Positions 9,373-17,762 of a stretch of 64,000 nucleotides of DNA are shown in pieces. The notes below the pieces were generated by a model. The model had not been told where the DNA came from. It saw only the letters and a list, made by a program, of their open reading frames with translations, and made no database searches. The stretch is from the NCBI RefSeq assembly GCF_032917945.1, contig NZ_CP136624.1, forward strand, positions 7,502,001 through 7,566,000, written 5' to 3'. Made by a program: the position numbers and the translations under genes. Numbering within the stretch: the stretch's first letter is position 1; every line of letters begins with the position of its first letter. The stretch is from Bradyrhizobium sp. sBnM-33. Lineage in GTDB: Bacteria; Pseudomonadota; Alphaproteobacteria; Rhizobiales; Xanthobacteraceae.

Positions 9373-9609
9373 ATGGAGGAGATGCCGCGTAAATCCGCAG
9401 CCGAACTTGAGGCCGAGTGCCTTCGGCTTCTGGCGATGGATCCGCACACGCGAGGCATTAAGCGCGTCGAGATAATTCGCATGTACCCTAAAGGAACGGG
9501 GCCGAATTGGACCTACGGCGCGCTTGATCCGATGCCGACGCGCGCGGGCGTGGCCATTGCCCAAACGCTTATCGCGTCGGTCTATGGAAGATGGGCGCTG
9601 GCAGATTAA
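9373..9609 (+). CDS. small conserved hypothetical protein
   Basis: About 78 residues with no signal peptide. It has a helical N-terminus (PRKSAAELEAECLRLL) and a PKGTGPNWTYGAL segment, followed by an amphipathic helix ending GRWALAD. I recognise this as a type of small rhizobial protein of unknown function. Start is uncertain between ATG 9373 and ATG 9382; purine-rich sequence overlaps both. Confidence 0.65.
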   Translation: MEEMPRKSAAELEAECLRLLAMDPHTRGIKRVEIIRMYPKGTGPNWTYGALDPMPTRAGVAIAQTLIASVYGRWALAD

Positions 9610-9687
9610 TGCTCATGCAGTCCTCGCTTGTAGGGGGCCGGAAAAACCACCATATGTTAGTCTCACCCCCGTCTGAGGACCATTCTC

Positions 9688-9939
9688 ATGGTTGTTGCTG
9701 GCGGCGATTACGTCCATTTCGTTGTGGAGTACGGCGGCAAAATCGAAAAGTGCCGGGTAACGGCGACTGCCCTTCTGAACAGAGAGCGTATGAGCAGAAA
9801 GGACGCAGGCTATGCACAGCTCATCGCTACCTTTGTAAGGCACCGAGCCGAGATCGAACATCTCGCTCTCGCGAAGTTGCAGCGGGAGGGGCACTCTGAC
9901 CGCGGTGTTGTAGTGACCACTGAGGATCTGAACCCTTGA
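9688..9939 (+). CDS. DUF1488-like small protein
   Basis: 83 residues preceded by GAGGA eight bases before the ATG. It opens with a beta-rich part (YVHFVVEYGGKIEKCRVT) and ends with a helix containing FVRHRAEIEHLALAKL, which resembles the C-terminal helix of DUF1488 proteins of rhizobia and Burkholderia. Function unknown. It is transcribed opposite to the minus-strand small-gene cluster that follows. The family assignment is tentative; that it is a real gene is more secure. Confidence 0.65.
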   Translation: MVVAGGDYVHFVVEYGGKIEKCRVTATALLNRERMSRKDAGYAQLIATFVRHRAEIEHLALAKLQREGHSDRGVVVTTEDLNP

Positions 9940-10054
9940 TGCAGGTTGGCTGTTCGACGTCCTCGTTTGCGCAAGCGACAACGTGGCCATTAGCTGTTGA
10001 GCGGCTATGACGTGAAAACGGAGAACCCGTATGGACGTTTGGAGTGCTTGTCGG

Positions 10055-10249
10055 TCATTTGCCTTCCGCAATCCTCAGCCTGCCGGCGTTCGTTAGTCGA
10101 AGTCCGCCCGACAATTCCTGTATGTACCCTAGTTGGATCAATCGGACTTTGTGTTCGGCTGGGATTGTGTGGTGCATCAAATCCTTAGCGCAGTCCCGCA
10201 ACGAGACGAATTCTTCGTGGGTCAATGGCGCAGACAAATCGGGGTTCAT
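10055..10249 (-). CDS. small conserved hypothetical protein with family-A leader
   Basis: 64 residues, mostly helical. The segments LTHEEFVSLRDCAKDLM, ERxRLIQLGY-like KVRLIQLGYIQE and GGLRLTNAGRLRIAEG suggest a small winged-helix-like fold ending in the usual LTxxGR wing. A DNA-binding role is possible but not shown. The ATG directly follows the family-A leader at 10250-10316. Confidence 0.7.
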   Translation of the reverse strand: MNPDLSAPLTHEEFVSLRDCAKDLMHHTIPAEHKVRLIQLGYIQELSGGLRLTNAGRLRIAEGK

Positions 10250-10316
10250 TTTCTAAATATGCGCCTCCGGCTGCGCTGCCGTTCAAGCCAGTCATCCTGC
10301 CACAATCAAACTGACC
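10250..10316 (-). promoter_or_regulatory. family-A leader module, copy 1
   Basis: Read on the minus strand: GGTCAGTTTGATTGTGGCAG, then a GGCTTGAACGG block, then GGAGGCGCATATT a few bases before the start codon. The same order of blocks precedes the genes starting at 10663 and 11910. It is probably a promoter or 5' UTR element; which one cannot be told from sequence. Confidence 0.6.
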
Positions 10317-10480
10317 TACTACCGGGCTTTCCGTCCGGACGTTTGACAAGTTCGAATGAGGGAACGTGGGGCTTTTCCACCACGACTCTGGCGCAGCCCC
10401 GCAGGCCGTGCAGACCGCGTTACCCGTATGCGGTACCGATGGCGAACTGAGCAGCGTCGAGTTGGGGATCATTCCATTTC

Positions 10481-10663
10481 TTAGAACTCATTTAGTTTTC
10501 CCTGCCAGCCCTCGGAATGTTTGGCGATCCACTCGGCGGCTTGTTGTTCGGTGGCGAAACCCTTGACTACTTCCGTCTCGCCATCGGGCCAAAGAACATC
10601 GACCACCCAGCCAAATCCGGGATTACCTTTTCGCGCCACGAAAGCGGGTCGGTATTCGGACAT
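10481..10663 (-). CDS. small conserved hypothetical protein with family-A leader
   Basis: 60 residues. A beta-hairpin-like start (FGWVVDVLWPDGETEVV) is followed by a helix (TEQQAAEWIAKH). This beta-beta-alpha layout is common in small rhizobial proteins of unknown function. No cysteines, signal peptide or membrane segment. The start codon directly follows a family-A leader, supporting the start choice and suggesting co-regulation with the genes at 10055 and 11598. Confidence 0.7.
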   Translation of the reverse strand: MSEYRPAFVARKGNPGFGWVVDVLWPDGETEVVKGFATEQQAAEWIAKHSEGWQGKLNEF

Positions 10664-10730
10664 CTCGGGAATATGCGCCTACGGCGCGCCGGTTCAAGCC
10701 GGTCGTCCGACAACAATCAAACCACCGGAC
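10664..10730 (-). promoter_or_regulatory. family-A leader module, copy 2
   Basis: On the minus strand: GTGGTTTGATTGTTGTCGGA, then CGGCTTGAACCGG, then GTAGGCGCATATT, ending just before ATG 10663. The ends are conserved and the central ~15 bases vary. Confidence 0.6.
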
Positions 10731-10862
10731 GCGCAGTAGCCAAGCCCTCACGAGCGGCTTTAGCAGGTGCACTATTGCCATCGACCGCAGGTTGCGGTCG
10801 GTCTGGTATTCGCGGCGTCAGCTGGCCGCTTCTGGATCTCGCAAGAGCGCCAGGGGGTGATC

Positions 10863-11165
10863 TCATGGTTTGAATTTATCGTTTTCCGCCGCGATATCGT
10901 CGTCGGGAGCCTCTTCGGCGGCCACCAATTCCTGGGCAAGGCCGCGCCGAAAATCACGCTCCGCTGTTTCCATCAGCCCGGCCACCAAATCTTCCGGCAC
11001 TCCGTCGATCGCAGCATCTTGATAGACTTCGGCGTCGACTGAATAAGTGAAGCCAGTTGCCGGGATGCCCTCGACGAAAATGCGAACCTTCCAACCGTTT
11101 AACGTTGGGATCGCGCGAACTTCGTAGACCTTGCCGCCGTGTTCGAAGGTCGTAGCCTTATGCAT
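10863..11165 (-). CDS. conserved hypothetical protein
   Basis: 100 residues from ATG 11165. The N-terminal half looks like a beta-sheet (FEHGGKVYEVRAIPTLNGW, VRIFVEGIPATGFTYSV). The C-terminal half is an acidic helix (EDLVAGLMETAERDFRRGLA) with an Asp/Glu-rich end. No signal peptide, membrane segment or catalytic motif. It lacks either leader module found before its neighbours. Function unknown; similar small proteins occur in Bradyrhizobium. Confidence 0.65.
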   Translation of the reverse strand: MHKATTFEHGGKVYEVRAIPTLNGWKVRIFVEGIPATGFTYSVDAEVYQDAAIDGVPEDLVAGLMETAERDFRRGLAQELVAAEEAPDDDIAAENDKFKP

Positions 11166-11232
11166 CGCACTCTCCAACTGCCATGGCGGGCCCCGCGCAA
11201 ACGCACAAAACTATCCGGCGCGGAATGTCAAA

Positions 11233-11433
11233 TCAGCAAATCAGGCGGGCTTTTTTGCCCAAGGATCTAACCCCGTCGGTCGACGGCAGTCCCAATTTCC
11301 TGCGTAGATCAGAGAGCGAGCCCTTTCCAAAATCCGGAAGGCTGATCAGTGTCTCGTCCGATATCTCGCGCACCTCGCCAACGGTTTTCAGGTCGGCTGC
11401 TCGGAGGGGCGGGAGCGCAACACTCTCTGTCAC
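11233..11433 (-). CDS. RNA polymerase alpha C-terminal-domain-like small protein
   Basis: 66 residues resembling the alpha-CTD helix-hairpin-helix fold: LRAADLKTVGEVREIS, then ETLISLPDFGKGSLSDLRR, matching the alphaCTD pattern 'IKTVGEL...L...NFGKKSL'. No alpha N-terminal domain is present. It could bind DNA or partner proteins, or be a relic. The start is GTG 11433 inside the family-B module, so the first eight codons belong to the duplicated segment. No good ribosome binding site is seen. Confidence 0.6.
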   Translation of the reverse strand: MTESVALPPLRAADLKTVGEVREISDETLISLPDFGKGSLSDLRRKLGLPSTDGVRSLGKKARLIC

Positions 11434-11522
11434 CGGTAATGCCTGGAAGGCGGAGCGGTGATTGTTTGATTATGCGCCGCCAGGGCCCAAACGCGAGTTA
11501 ATTCGCCGATATGTGGAAGGAA
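11409..11522 (-). repeat. shared upstream module, family B, copy 2
   Basis: Matches 8840-8955 with scattered substitutions. Conserved blocks include AACACTCTCTGTCACCGGTA and CAAACGCGAGTTAATTCG on the plus strand. It covers the start and upstream region of the gene at 11233-11433. Confidence 0.75.
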
Positions 11523-11597
11523 AGGTCGGCACCCGCCCGCCGGTTCGCGCCCGAAGATTTCTTAATTAGCCGCGCGGCCGGCCTGCACCGCCCGGCA

Positions 11598-11910
11598 TCA
11601 CCTGGACGATGGAAGGTGAGAGCTGGCGCCCAACTCCGCCGCAGCCGGGTCCTTGCCCTGCTCTTCTAGCGTGGGATCGCGGTCCGGCTTCTGCCCCGTC
11701 GCGATATCCACGATGGATTTGGCGTCATTGGGCGTCCTAGCTGGACGGGCAATGAATCGATATCGAGGAACCCAAGCGGAGTTCCAGTTCTCGATAGTTG
11801 CACCGCACACGGCGCATTCCAAAGCTGCTGATCTCGCGCTCCTCTACAATGTGCTCGCTTCGGTCGTAAACCGCGCCGCATTTACAAGTGCGATGATTGG
11901 ATTCTGACAT
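11598..11910 (-). pseudogene. frameshifted small zinc-ribbon protein gene
   Basis: The first frame reads MSESNHRTCKCGAVYDRSEH...EREISSF from ATG 11910. The second frame continues with ECAVCGATIENWNSAW...YRFIARPA. Together they give one protein with two Cys pairs (CKC and CAVC), a type I know from Bradyrhizobium. One extra base at about 11820/11821 (on the minus strand TTTGGAATGC where TTTGAATGC would keep frame) separates them. It could be a genuine frameshift or a sequencing error. The family-A leader lies directly upstream, so transcription is probably intact. Confidence 0.7.
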
Positions 11911-11974
11911 GCCCCCAATATGCGCTTCGGACTGTCCGGTTCGAGTTAACAATCCTGCCATAATCAAACTGACC
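11911..11974 (-). promoter_or_regulatory. family-A leader module, copy 3
   Basis: On the minus strand: GGTCAGTTTGATTATGGCAG, then CTCGAACCGG, then GAAGCGCATATT, ending a few bases before ATG 11910. Confidence 0.6.
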
Positions 11975-12079
11975 CCACCCGCGTGGGGTTGATCCTTGGG
12001 GCGGTCCAATCGCGTACCGCCCTATTTTCATGTGTGCTAACCTAGTTGGGTAGCAAAATGGTAGCAGGAAAAGCAGATC

Positions 12080-12298
12080 ATGACTGACGATCAGGTCAAT
12101 CTCGTCGTTCAGCACCTTTGCGAGCAATTGCACTTGGCGCTCCGATTGAAGGGCCGCGAGGCACATCCACCAAACGCCAAGGATATTGGATTCGATCCTG
12201 CCTCTGTAAGAACTGTATTGCTGACCGGGTTGCGTTCGGCGGGTGTCACGATCCACCACGAGGCAGCCGGGGCGAGCGAAGAGCCGCCGTGGTCCTAA
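12080..12298 (+). CDS. small hypothetical protein
   Basis: 72 residues. The N-terminus is a helix (DDQVNLVVQHLCEQLHLALR); the remainder has no recognisable motif. AGGAAAAG lies nine bases before the ATG, supporting translation. It sits alone between a minus-strand cluster and a dispersed repeat. I do not recognise the family, and a non-coding alternative remains possible. Confidence 0.5.
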   Translation: MTDDQVNLVVQHLCEQLHLALRLKGREAHPPNAKDIGFDPASVRTVLLTGLRSAGVTIHHEAAGASEEPPWS

Positions 12299-12340
12299 AC
12301 GCAAAACGCGGGACAGAAGCCCCGCGCCAATGTCTCAGTT

Positions 12341-12447
12341 GGGTCAATCGCGTCGATTTAGCGATGTCCGAGCCACTTCCGATTTACACCTCATAGCCGA
12401 CGTTCACTGCGAGGATCAGCAGGTCCGAAAGGTGCCACAACCGGACT
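12341..12447 (+). repeat. dispersed ~110-bp intergenic repeat, copy 4
   Basis: GGGTCAATCGCGTCGATTTA...CACTTCCGATTTACACC...CAGGTCCGAAAGGTGCCACA. It is close to copy 1 over its whole length. Confidence 0.85.
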
Positions 12448-12502
12448 CTGTTCGCTGACTGGCTGTCTAGTGACTACCTCCGTCTATAACGCGGAGAGTC
12501 GG

Positions 12503-13867
12503 TTAACTAGCGGTGAGCGGAACGTTGTAGGTGACGACCGGCTGGGTGAGACCCTTCAATGCGAGAGCGCCAACTTGTTCAGTCGCTACGCTTCCGTTGA
12601 GCGCCACGTTTACGCGCTTACTGAGCAGAATTTGGCCGTCCTTGGCCTCGCCGCAGAGCCGTGCCGCGACATTGCACACTGTGCCTATCGCAGTGTATCC
12701 GGAGCGCTCGGAATATCCGATCTGGCCCAAGGTCGCGTAACCCTGTGCGATGCCAGCACCAAAGCCCAACTCGCGACCCCGCTCGCGCCACGCGGCGATC
12801 AGCGTCGACACAGCCTCGCGCATCGCGACGGCCATCTTGACCGCACGTTCGGCCGGGTCGGGGACAGGCACGGGGTCGTTGAAGAACACCATGATCCCAT
12901 CGCCCGAGAATTGGTCGAGCGTCCCCTCGAACTGGCTGATTAGACGCCCCAGCTCGCCGTGATACTCGCGCAGGAAATCCAAAACCTCCTCGGGCTCGGC
13001 GGTCTCGGTGAAGGCGGTGTAGCCGCGAAGATCGCAGAATACGACAACGATCTCACGGCGGTGACTCTCCAGGATCCTTTCATTGCCTTGCGAGACGATC
13101 ATTTCGGCAAGCTGTGGCGCAAGGAACCGCTTCAGCCGCCCAACCCGGCCCAGCTCCTCAACCTGCTCCTTGACCCGCGCTTCCAGGTCGCGATTCCAGC
13201 CGGCGATCTCCTCGTTGCGCTCGCGTAATTCGTTCAATAGCCTGGCATTCTCGATCGCGATCACCGCCTGGTCGGCGAAGGTCTTCAGAAGCTCCTCCTG
13301 GGCCTTAGCGACAGGTCCGGCCTCGGCCCAACCCACCACGATGACGCCGAGCACATCGCGATCGCGCATTATCGGCATTCCCAGCATGCGACGCCAACCC
13401 ATGGCCCGGGGAAACCGCTGATCGTAGTCTGGATCGGCAAGCGCATCGGCGAGCCGGACCACTGATTGATTAAGCAGTACGCGTCCGGATACCTGAGAAT
13501 GATCGGGCCGCATCGGGTAGGTCGCTCGAAGCATATCGACGTAGCTCGGCCCGACGTTGTGACTGGCGACGAAATGGATGAGGTCTCCATCAAAGCGGAA
13601 CACGTTCGCGAACAAACTGCCGCAAAGCGCGACGGCGCGGCGCACGATCATCTCGAATACCGGCTGCGGATCGGCCGGCACGGCGCTGATCAGGCGGAGA
13701 ATCTCCGCGGTAGCCGTCTGCTGCTCAAGCGCCTCTTTCAGTTCGCTAGCGAGAGCGCCTACCTGATTCTGTAGGTCGGCGATGGATGCGGCGGCGATGG
13801 ATACTTTGTGAGCCCTAGTCGCGCGCCGACCTTCGACCGGTTGTTTGCGTCCACCGCGTTTTCGCAT
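12503..13867 (-). CDS. GAF domain - class III nucleotidyl cyclase
   Basis: 454 residues from an ATG preceded by GAGGGAG. A basic N-terminus and coiled-coil (LQNQVGALASELKEALEQQ) lead into a GAF sensor (~60-205), a second coiled-coil (~210-240), then a cyclase domain (~265-450). Both metal aspartates are present (FCDLRGYT, SGDGIMVFF) and so is the Asn/Arg pair (NVAARL). The usual adenine-selecting lysine position reads LDQFSGDG, with Gln instead of Lys, so substrate choice may differ or activity be low; I believe this variant recurs in a rhizobial subfamily. Soluble, probably dimeric. The GAF ligand is unknown. Confidence 0.88.
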   Translation of the reverse strand: MRKRGGRKQPVEGRRATRAHKVSIAAASIADLQNQVGALASELKEALEQQTATAEILRLISAVPADPQPVFEMIVRRAVALCGSLFANVFRFDGDLIHFVASHNVGPSYVDMLRATYPMRPDHSQVSGRVLLNQSVVRLADALADPDYDQRFPRAMGWRRMLGMPIMRDRDVLGVIVVGWAEAGPVAKAQEELLKTFADQAVIAIENARLLNELRERNEEIAGWNRDLEARVKEQVEELGRVGRLKRFLAPQLAEMIVSQGNERILESHRREIVVVFCDLRGYTAFTETAEPEEVLDFLREYHGELGRLISQFEGTLDQFSGDGIMVFFNDPVPVPDPAERAVKMAVAMREAVSTLIAAWRERGRELGFGAGIAQGYATLGQIGYSERSGYTAIGTVCNVAARLCGEAKDGQILLSKRVNVALNGSVATEQVGALALKGLTQPVVTYNVPLTAS

Positions 13868-13995
13868 TTCGCTCCCTCGGGTGGGTCAGGACAAGGACGG
13901 GGGTTAATCTTATGCAAATGCTCAGTTTCGCGCCATGGAAGGAAGTCCGCTCCGGAGCACTGGACCGCGGTAGAGGCCAATGTCCTCTCTGGGTC

Positions 13996-14216
13996 GACTT
14001 CGTTGTAAAAGTCTTTTTGGGGTGACGAACGAAAATTTTCAGGGGCGCTGACGCGTGTTGCACGTGGCGACGTGAGGGAACCACGTCGTTCCTCGGAAAA
14101 ACGACCACGGACCTGGCGTAGCGGCGTGATGTGGCTTCGCAACGTTACAGCTCTCTGAAAATCACCTTTCGCGAGATTTTCGGGATCGTTCGATTTTCGA
14201 CTTTTGCAACAAAATC
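13996..14216. mobile_element. MITE, divergent copy
   Basis: A 221-bp segment bounded by imperfect inverted ends (GACTTCGTTGTAAAAGTC and, reversed, GATTTTGTTGCAAAAGTC) and flanked by the direct repeat GGTC (13992-13995 and 14217-14220). The interior resembles the other three MITE copies in patches, including GTGAGGGA. The remainder of the 13868-14524 gap shows nothing recognisable apart from the start signals of the next gene. Confidence 0.65.
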
Positions 14217-14524
14217 GGTCATTTTCGGACTTCGGCGCTCTCCTAAACGATTTCCGATTTACTCCGAGGAACGGACATTCATCTCTCTCACAGCTCGCGC
14301 TGAGAGCGCCGCACAGATAGTGAACCAGCGGCGGTTTTTTGCCGGGAACCTTTTCTATCCAATCCCATCCAACGGGACGGCAACAAAGTGCCGATGTGAC
14401 TGGTAGGCGGACGCGCGCAAAGCCGACGGACCCGTTTGTGATGTCACCGGTCGTTGCCAAACTAGTCCAGCGCCCACACCCGCTGGAAGGGAATACTTTC
14501 GAACTATGCTCAAGAAGGTAACCA

Positions 14525-15085
14525 ATGGCACGACCTCTTTCGACTTCCATGACAAGACGAAACATTGTCACCGGGCTGGCGCTGGCCGCCGCCCCGGCGG
14601 CTTTGGCAGGAGCTGGCAACGCGTACGCGCAGACGCAGCAGACCAAGCCCGAAAAAACTCTGTATGAGCGGCTGGGCGGTGTTTTCGCCATCGCGGCAGT
14701 AGTTGATCACTTTAGCGATGCCGTCATGAAGAATCCCATCGTTGGCCGGAAATCCAAGAACCCGCAGCTGCGGCAATGGCACACCAAGAATCTGACAAGG
14801 CTGCCCGGTCTCAAGTTCATGCGCACGTTATGGGTCTGCGACGTTTCCGGCGGGCCTTTCCGGTTCAAGGCCACGAAGCCCGGGACGACGCCGCTTGGCC
14901 TTGAGGAGGCCCACCGCGAGCTCCGGATCTCCCCGGCAGAATTTGACGAGGTCGCAGCCGAACTCGCTCGGAGCCTGGATTTTGCTAAGGTTCCGAAGCG
15001 CGAGAAAGCCGAAGTCCTGGCAGCCTTCGCCGCCCACAAAGACGAGGTTACTGCCGGTTACCTCGCGCGCAGTAAGCGGGGCTGA
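14525..15085 (+). CDS. Tat-exported truncated hemoglobin (group I-like)
   Basis: 186 residues. A twin-arginine leader (MTRRNIVTGLALAAAPAAL) ends near AYAQ, predicting export of a folded cofactor-bearing protein. The mature part begins TLYERLGGVFAIAAVVDHF, a truncated-globin start, and carries a likely proximal histidine in EEAHRELRIS; RQWHTKNLTRL may hold the distal side. It may bind or detoxify O2/NO in the periplasm, which is inferred. AAGAAGGT upstream supports ATG 14525, though ATG 14549 directly before the RR motif would also work. Confidence 0.8.
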   Translation: MARPLSTSMTRRNIVTGLALAAAPAALAGAGNAYAQTQQTKPEKTLYERLGGVFAIAAVVDHFSDAVMKNPIVGRKSKNPQLRQWHTKNLTRLPGLKFMRTLWVCDVSGGPFRFKATKPGTTPLGLEEAHRELRISPAEFDEVAAELARSLDFAKVPKREKAEVLAAFAAHKDEVTAGYLARSKRG

Positions 15086-15258
15086 GGCATCCAGGTCTCC
15101 ACAAGCGATCCCACTCAGTCAAGGACGAGCGGGATTGTAGCTGCTTCGTAAGGTCCGCTTCGTGCGCAACAGCGTATCTCTGTTGGGGTGCACAGTGTAT
15201 CGGTATGTCTATCGAGGAACCGGCAGACGGGAAGCAACGTTTTGTCCCTGTCAATAGG

Positions 15259-16744
15259 CTAGCTGATTCACACATCTTTGAGGGTCTCCCAGGCGGAAGC
15301 CACGCCCAAGAAGTATTGGAGGCCATGCCTCATGGTGATGGGGCCGGGTTTGGTGCGAGGGTATCCATCCCATCCGCCGAGGCGAGCAATGATCCATGAG
15401 GCCCAAGCCAAGGTTTGCGGGCGATGTGGATTGCTTTGGAGTTTGGTTCTGCCTTCGTACTTGGTGGCCAGTGCGGCGAGCAGCTTGATCTGCTCTTTGT
15501 TGAACGCGTTGCTGGCAGGTTCGGCGCTGCGTCCGTCGCGAGCCTGAACCAGTTGCAGGATCACGACGGCAGCCTTGGCGGCGATCGCGGTGAGCTTGAG
15601 CAGCCGATCGGCGGTTTCGATCCGGCTGTCTTCGAGTTGCAGCCCCTGCGTTTTGATCAGGCGGAACAGCTGCTCGATAATCCAACGCTTTTTGTACCAG
15701 TTGACGATCTGCCAGGCAGACGCGACATCGTTGACGTCATGGGTCGTCAGCAGGTACCAGTGCAGCGGCTCGACGCCCGCTGGCGGATCGACTTCAACGA
15801 CCTCGACCAAAGCGAGTTCGACTGTCCGCGGTAAGTCGGCAGACGCGTTCTGCGGCCTTCTGAGGGTGACCCGACCGAACCGCAGCACCAGCTTGGCCTG
15901 TCGGGCGGGCCGATCGGCACGCGCCACAACGTCGATGGTGGCAGTGTCGACGACGGGCCAACTGCTGGCGGTGGCATACATGCTTGCACCGTCGGCCAGC
16001 ACGCGATCATGCATGCTCCGCGTCAACAGATGGAAGTTTGAGGCCGATACGCTCGCCCATTTGGCATAGATGTCGCCCTCGCGATCGTCGATCACCGTGA
16101 CCATCGTGGCCGCAGAGAGCACCTGCTTGGCTCGATGGGCCGTGCTGATCCAACGTTCCGACTCCTTCTGCTCCAGTGGCCGCTGATCGTGCGGCACCGT
16201 AACCCGGCCCTGGCGCGTCCAAATCTTCCCGCCTACCAGCCCCAGACAGGCGTCACTGGCGGCATCCACGGCGGCCATCGCATGCAACAGCAAGCCGTGG
16301 CTGTTCCCTTTGCCGATCTCACCCAGCCCGTGCCGACGCTCGGGTTGGGTCCTAAAGTTGATCTCGCTTGTATCCTGGATCGCCAGCACGTGCCGGCCGG
16401 CCGCCGCAACCGCCGTCTGTTCGCCCCAGCCTGCGAGCAGTGCTTCCAAGCTCACGTTCTCATTGGCGAGAAATCGGCCGTATCGGACTATCTTGGCCCG
16501 ATCACCATCCGCCGCTCGACGCAAGCACGAGCTGGCGCGCGTGACCATCCCTTCGAGCAGAGCCGCCCCCCTTTATCGAGACGGCCATCCCCGAACCGAC
16601 CAAGCCTGAATTGTTCGTTCAACATCTTGGCACCTCAATGGAATCGAAGTGCCAGATACAGAATCACAGCAGACCGTCGCTGCGGAAGGCCAAATCAAGA
16701 CATCGAGTCATTCCGTCGCAGCCGGCAATGTGTGCATCTGCTAG
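15259..16744 (-). mobile_element. IS4-family (Tn5-like) insertion sequence with 10-bp target duplication
   Basis: 1486 bp with imperfect terminal inverted repeats, CTAGCTGATTCACACAT at the left and CTAGCAGATGCACACAT (reversed) at the right, 15 of 17 matching. TGTCAATAGG flanks both sides (15249-15258, 16745-16754), a target duplication of a length usual for the IS4 family. The insertion lies 19 bp upstream of the next gene's start codon. The short gap 15086-15248 is therefore the likely original upstream DNA of that gene. Confidence 0.85.
15268..16625 (-). pseudogene. IS4-family transposase, frameshifted near the N-terminus
   Basis: From ATG 16625 the frame reads MLNEQFRLGRFGDGRLDKGG, a normal start for Tn5-like transposases. 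It loses frame in a run of six G residues; one more G would join it to GAALLEGMVTRASS and the remaining ~426 residues. The downstream part keeps DDE features: AIQDTSEINF, VIDDREGDIY and the YKKRWIIEQLFRLIKTQG signature with the catalytic Glu. The ATG at 16548 could start a product lacking 25 residues of the DNA-binding N-terminus. Slippage on the G-run might restore some full-length protein. Confidence 0.8.
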
Positions 16745-16763
16745 TGTCAATAGGGAGATCGTT

Positions 16764-16991
16764 ATGCGCTTCATTGTCCTCGTTCTAGTACTTTTGCTGA
16801 CTGAAACTTCGCTATCTTTTGCGCAGGGTCACATGGGCACGCCACAAGAGCAGCAGGCCTGCAGGCGAGATGCGCAGCGATTTTGCCGACAGCAACTTGG
16901 CAATGATGGAGCGGTTCAACAATGCTTGCGGCAGAACAGGGCCAGACTGAGCAAGAGCTGCCAAAAAGTATTTGCCAGCCACGGCATGTGA
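16764..16991 (+). CDS. small exported Cys-rich repeat protein
   Basis: 75 residues. Signal peptide MRFIVLVLVLLLTETSLSFA; the mature part has four cysteines in the pattern CRRDAQRFC...VQQCLRQNRARLSKSC, as in the 'cysteine rich repeat' proteins common in Bradyrhizobium. Probably a disulfide-bonded periplasmic protein of unknown role. GGGAGA lies directly before the ATG. The IS4 element ends 19 bp upstream, so its own promoter is separated by 1.5 kb and expression would depend on IS-borne or end-created signals. Confidence 0.75.
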   Translation: MRFIVLVLVLLLTETSLSFAQGHMGTPQEQQACRRDAQRFCRQQLGNDGAVQQCLRQNRARLSKSCQKVFASHGM

Positions 16992-17339
16992 GGCTCTTAA
17001 CGCCGGCTCGTTGCAACGCGTAAGATCTTTCCCGAAAACAGTAGAGCCGGGCGCCTCTGCGGACCGGCTGAGGCAAAGTTGGACGAATGAAGCGGGAACT
17101 CGCGATTGATCGCACTCGCCGTCAAACGTAACCGCTGGTTAATCTTCAAGCTCCAACGCAAGATGTTTCTGCGCCCGGTTTGATGCTTTCGCCCTGCCTG
17201 CGCCCCCAACCCTGTGAAGGTTAGAATCGGAGCGACAAGCGCCTTCAAGCACCTTACATTAATTGAGCATGCGCCCGCACGGGGAGCTGTAGGGGAGCCG
17301 GCAAGGCGGGACGGCGCGACAACCGCAACTCTTGTCCGA

Positions 17340-17422
17340 GAAGTCCCAGCACTCCTGCGGTGGTCGGCCCTACTCCCAACAGCGGACATCATGGCCAGCT
17401 CGCAGTCCGTCTGCGTTCGGCC
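17340..17422 (+). repeat. dispersed intergenic repeat, copy 5 (interrupted by MITE)
   Basis: CGGCCCTACTCCCAACAGCG (followed by GACATCATGGCC) is the repeat core. Its tail GGCC is split by a MITE and resumes as GGCCAATAGCAGACCTC at 17634. The rest of the 16992-17339 gap has no recognisable gene. Confidence 0.6.
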
Positions 17423-17633
17423 GATATTGTTGCAAAAGTCGATTTTCGCCGATGACCAAAATTCTGCGGGCCGTGGGCGCGACCTTCGTGTACAAGATGT
17501 GAGGGACCTCACGGCCTCACGCAAAATTCACAGGCGACTTCGGTAAAGGTTATACGAATCAGCGATCGCTCGCTGCTTAGCGTTGTCGCGAAAAATCTTG
17601 AGCCCTGCAACTTTCGACTTTTGCAACAATATC
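17423..17633. mobile_element. MITE with IS1182-like termini, copy at GGCC
   Basis: 211 bp bounded by GATATTGTTGCAAAAGTCGA and its near-perfect inverse, flanked by GGCC on both sides. It contains an internal palindrome GTGAGGGACCTCAC but no gene. About 90% alike by eye to the copies at 34862 and 40624. Confidence 0.85.
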
Positions 17634-17651
17634 GGCCAATAGCAGACCTCA

Positions 17652-17730
17652 GTGTCTACCGGGCCTCAGCCCGCTCTACCTCCAAAGCGGACATCACAGG
17701 CGCCAACTGGCAAGTCCGCTTAGGCCCGCT
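17652..17730 (+). repeat. dispersed intergenic repeat, partial copy 6
   Basis: CAGCCCGCTCTACCTCCAAA (followed by GCGGACATCAC) and a degenerate tail. It lies just downstream of the ftsZ-like gene. Confidence 0.6.
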
Positions 17731-17762
17731 TTTAAGCGAGCCGATTTGGTTCCTACGAGAAT

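Noticed and set aside
10185..10472. 95-codon minus-strand frame with a CTAC (CxxC) motif
   Set aside because: It reads through the non-coding family-A leader and overlaps the start of the gene at 10055-10249. The leader is open in different frames in other copies, so the frame is probably accidental, though 10320-10472 alone could be a relic.
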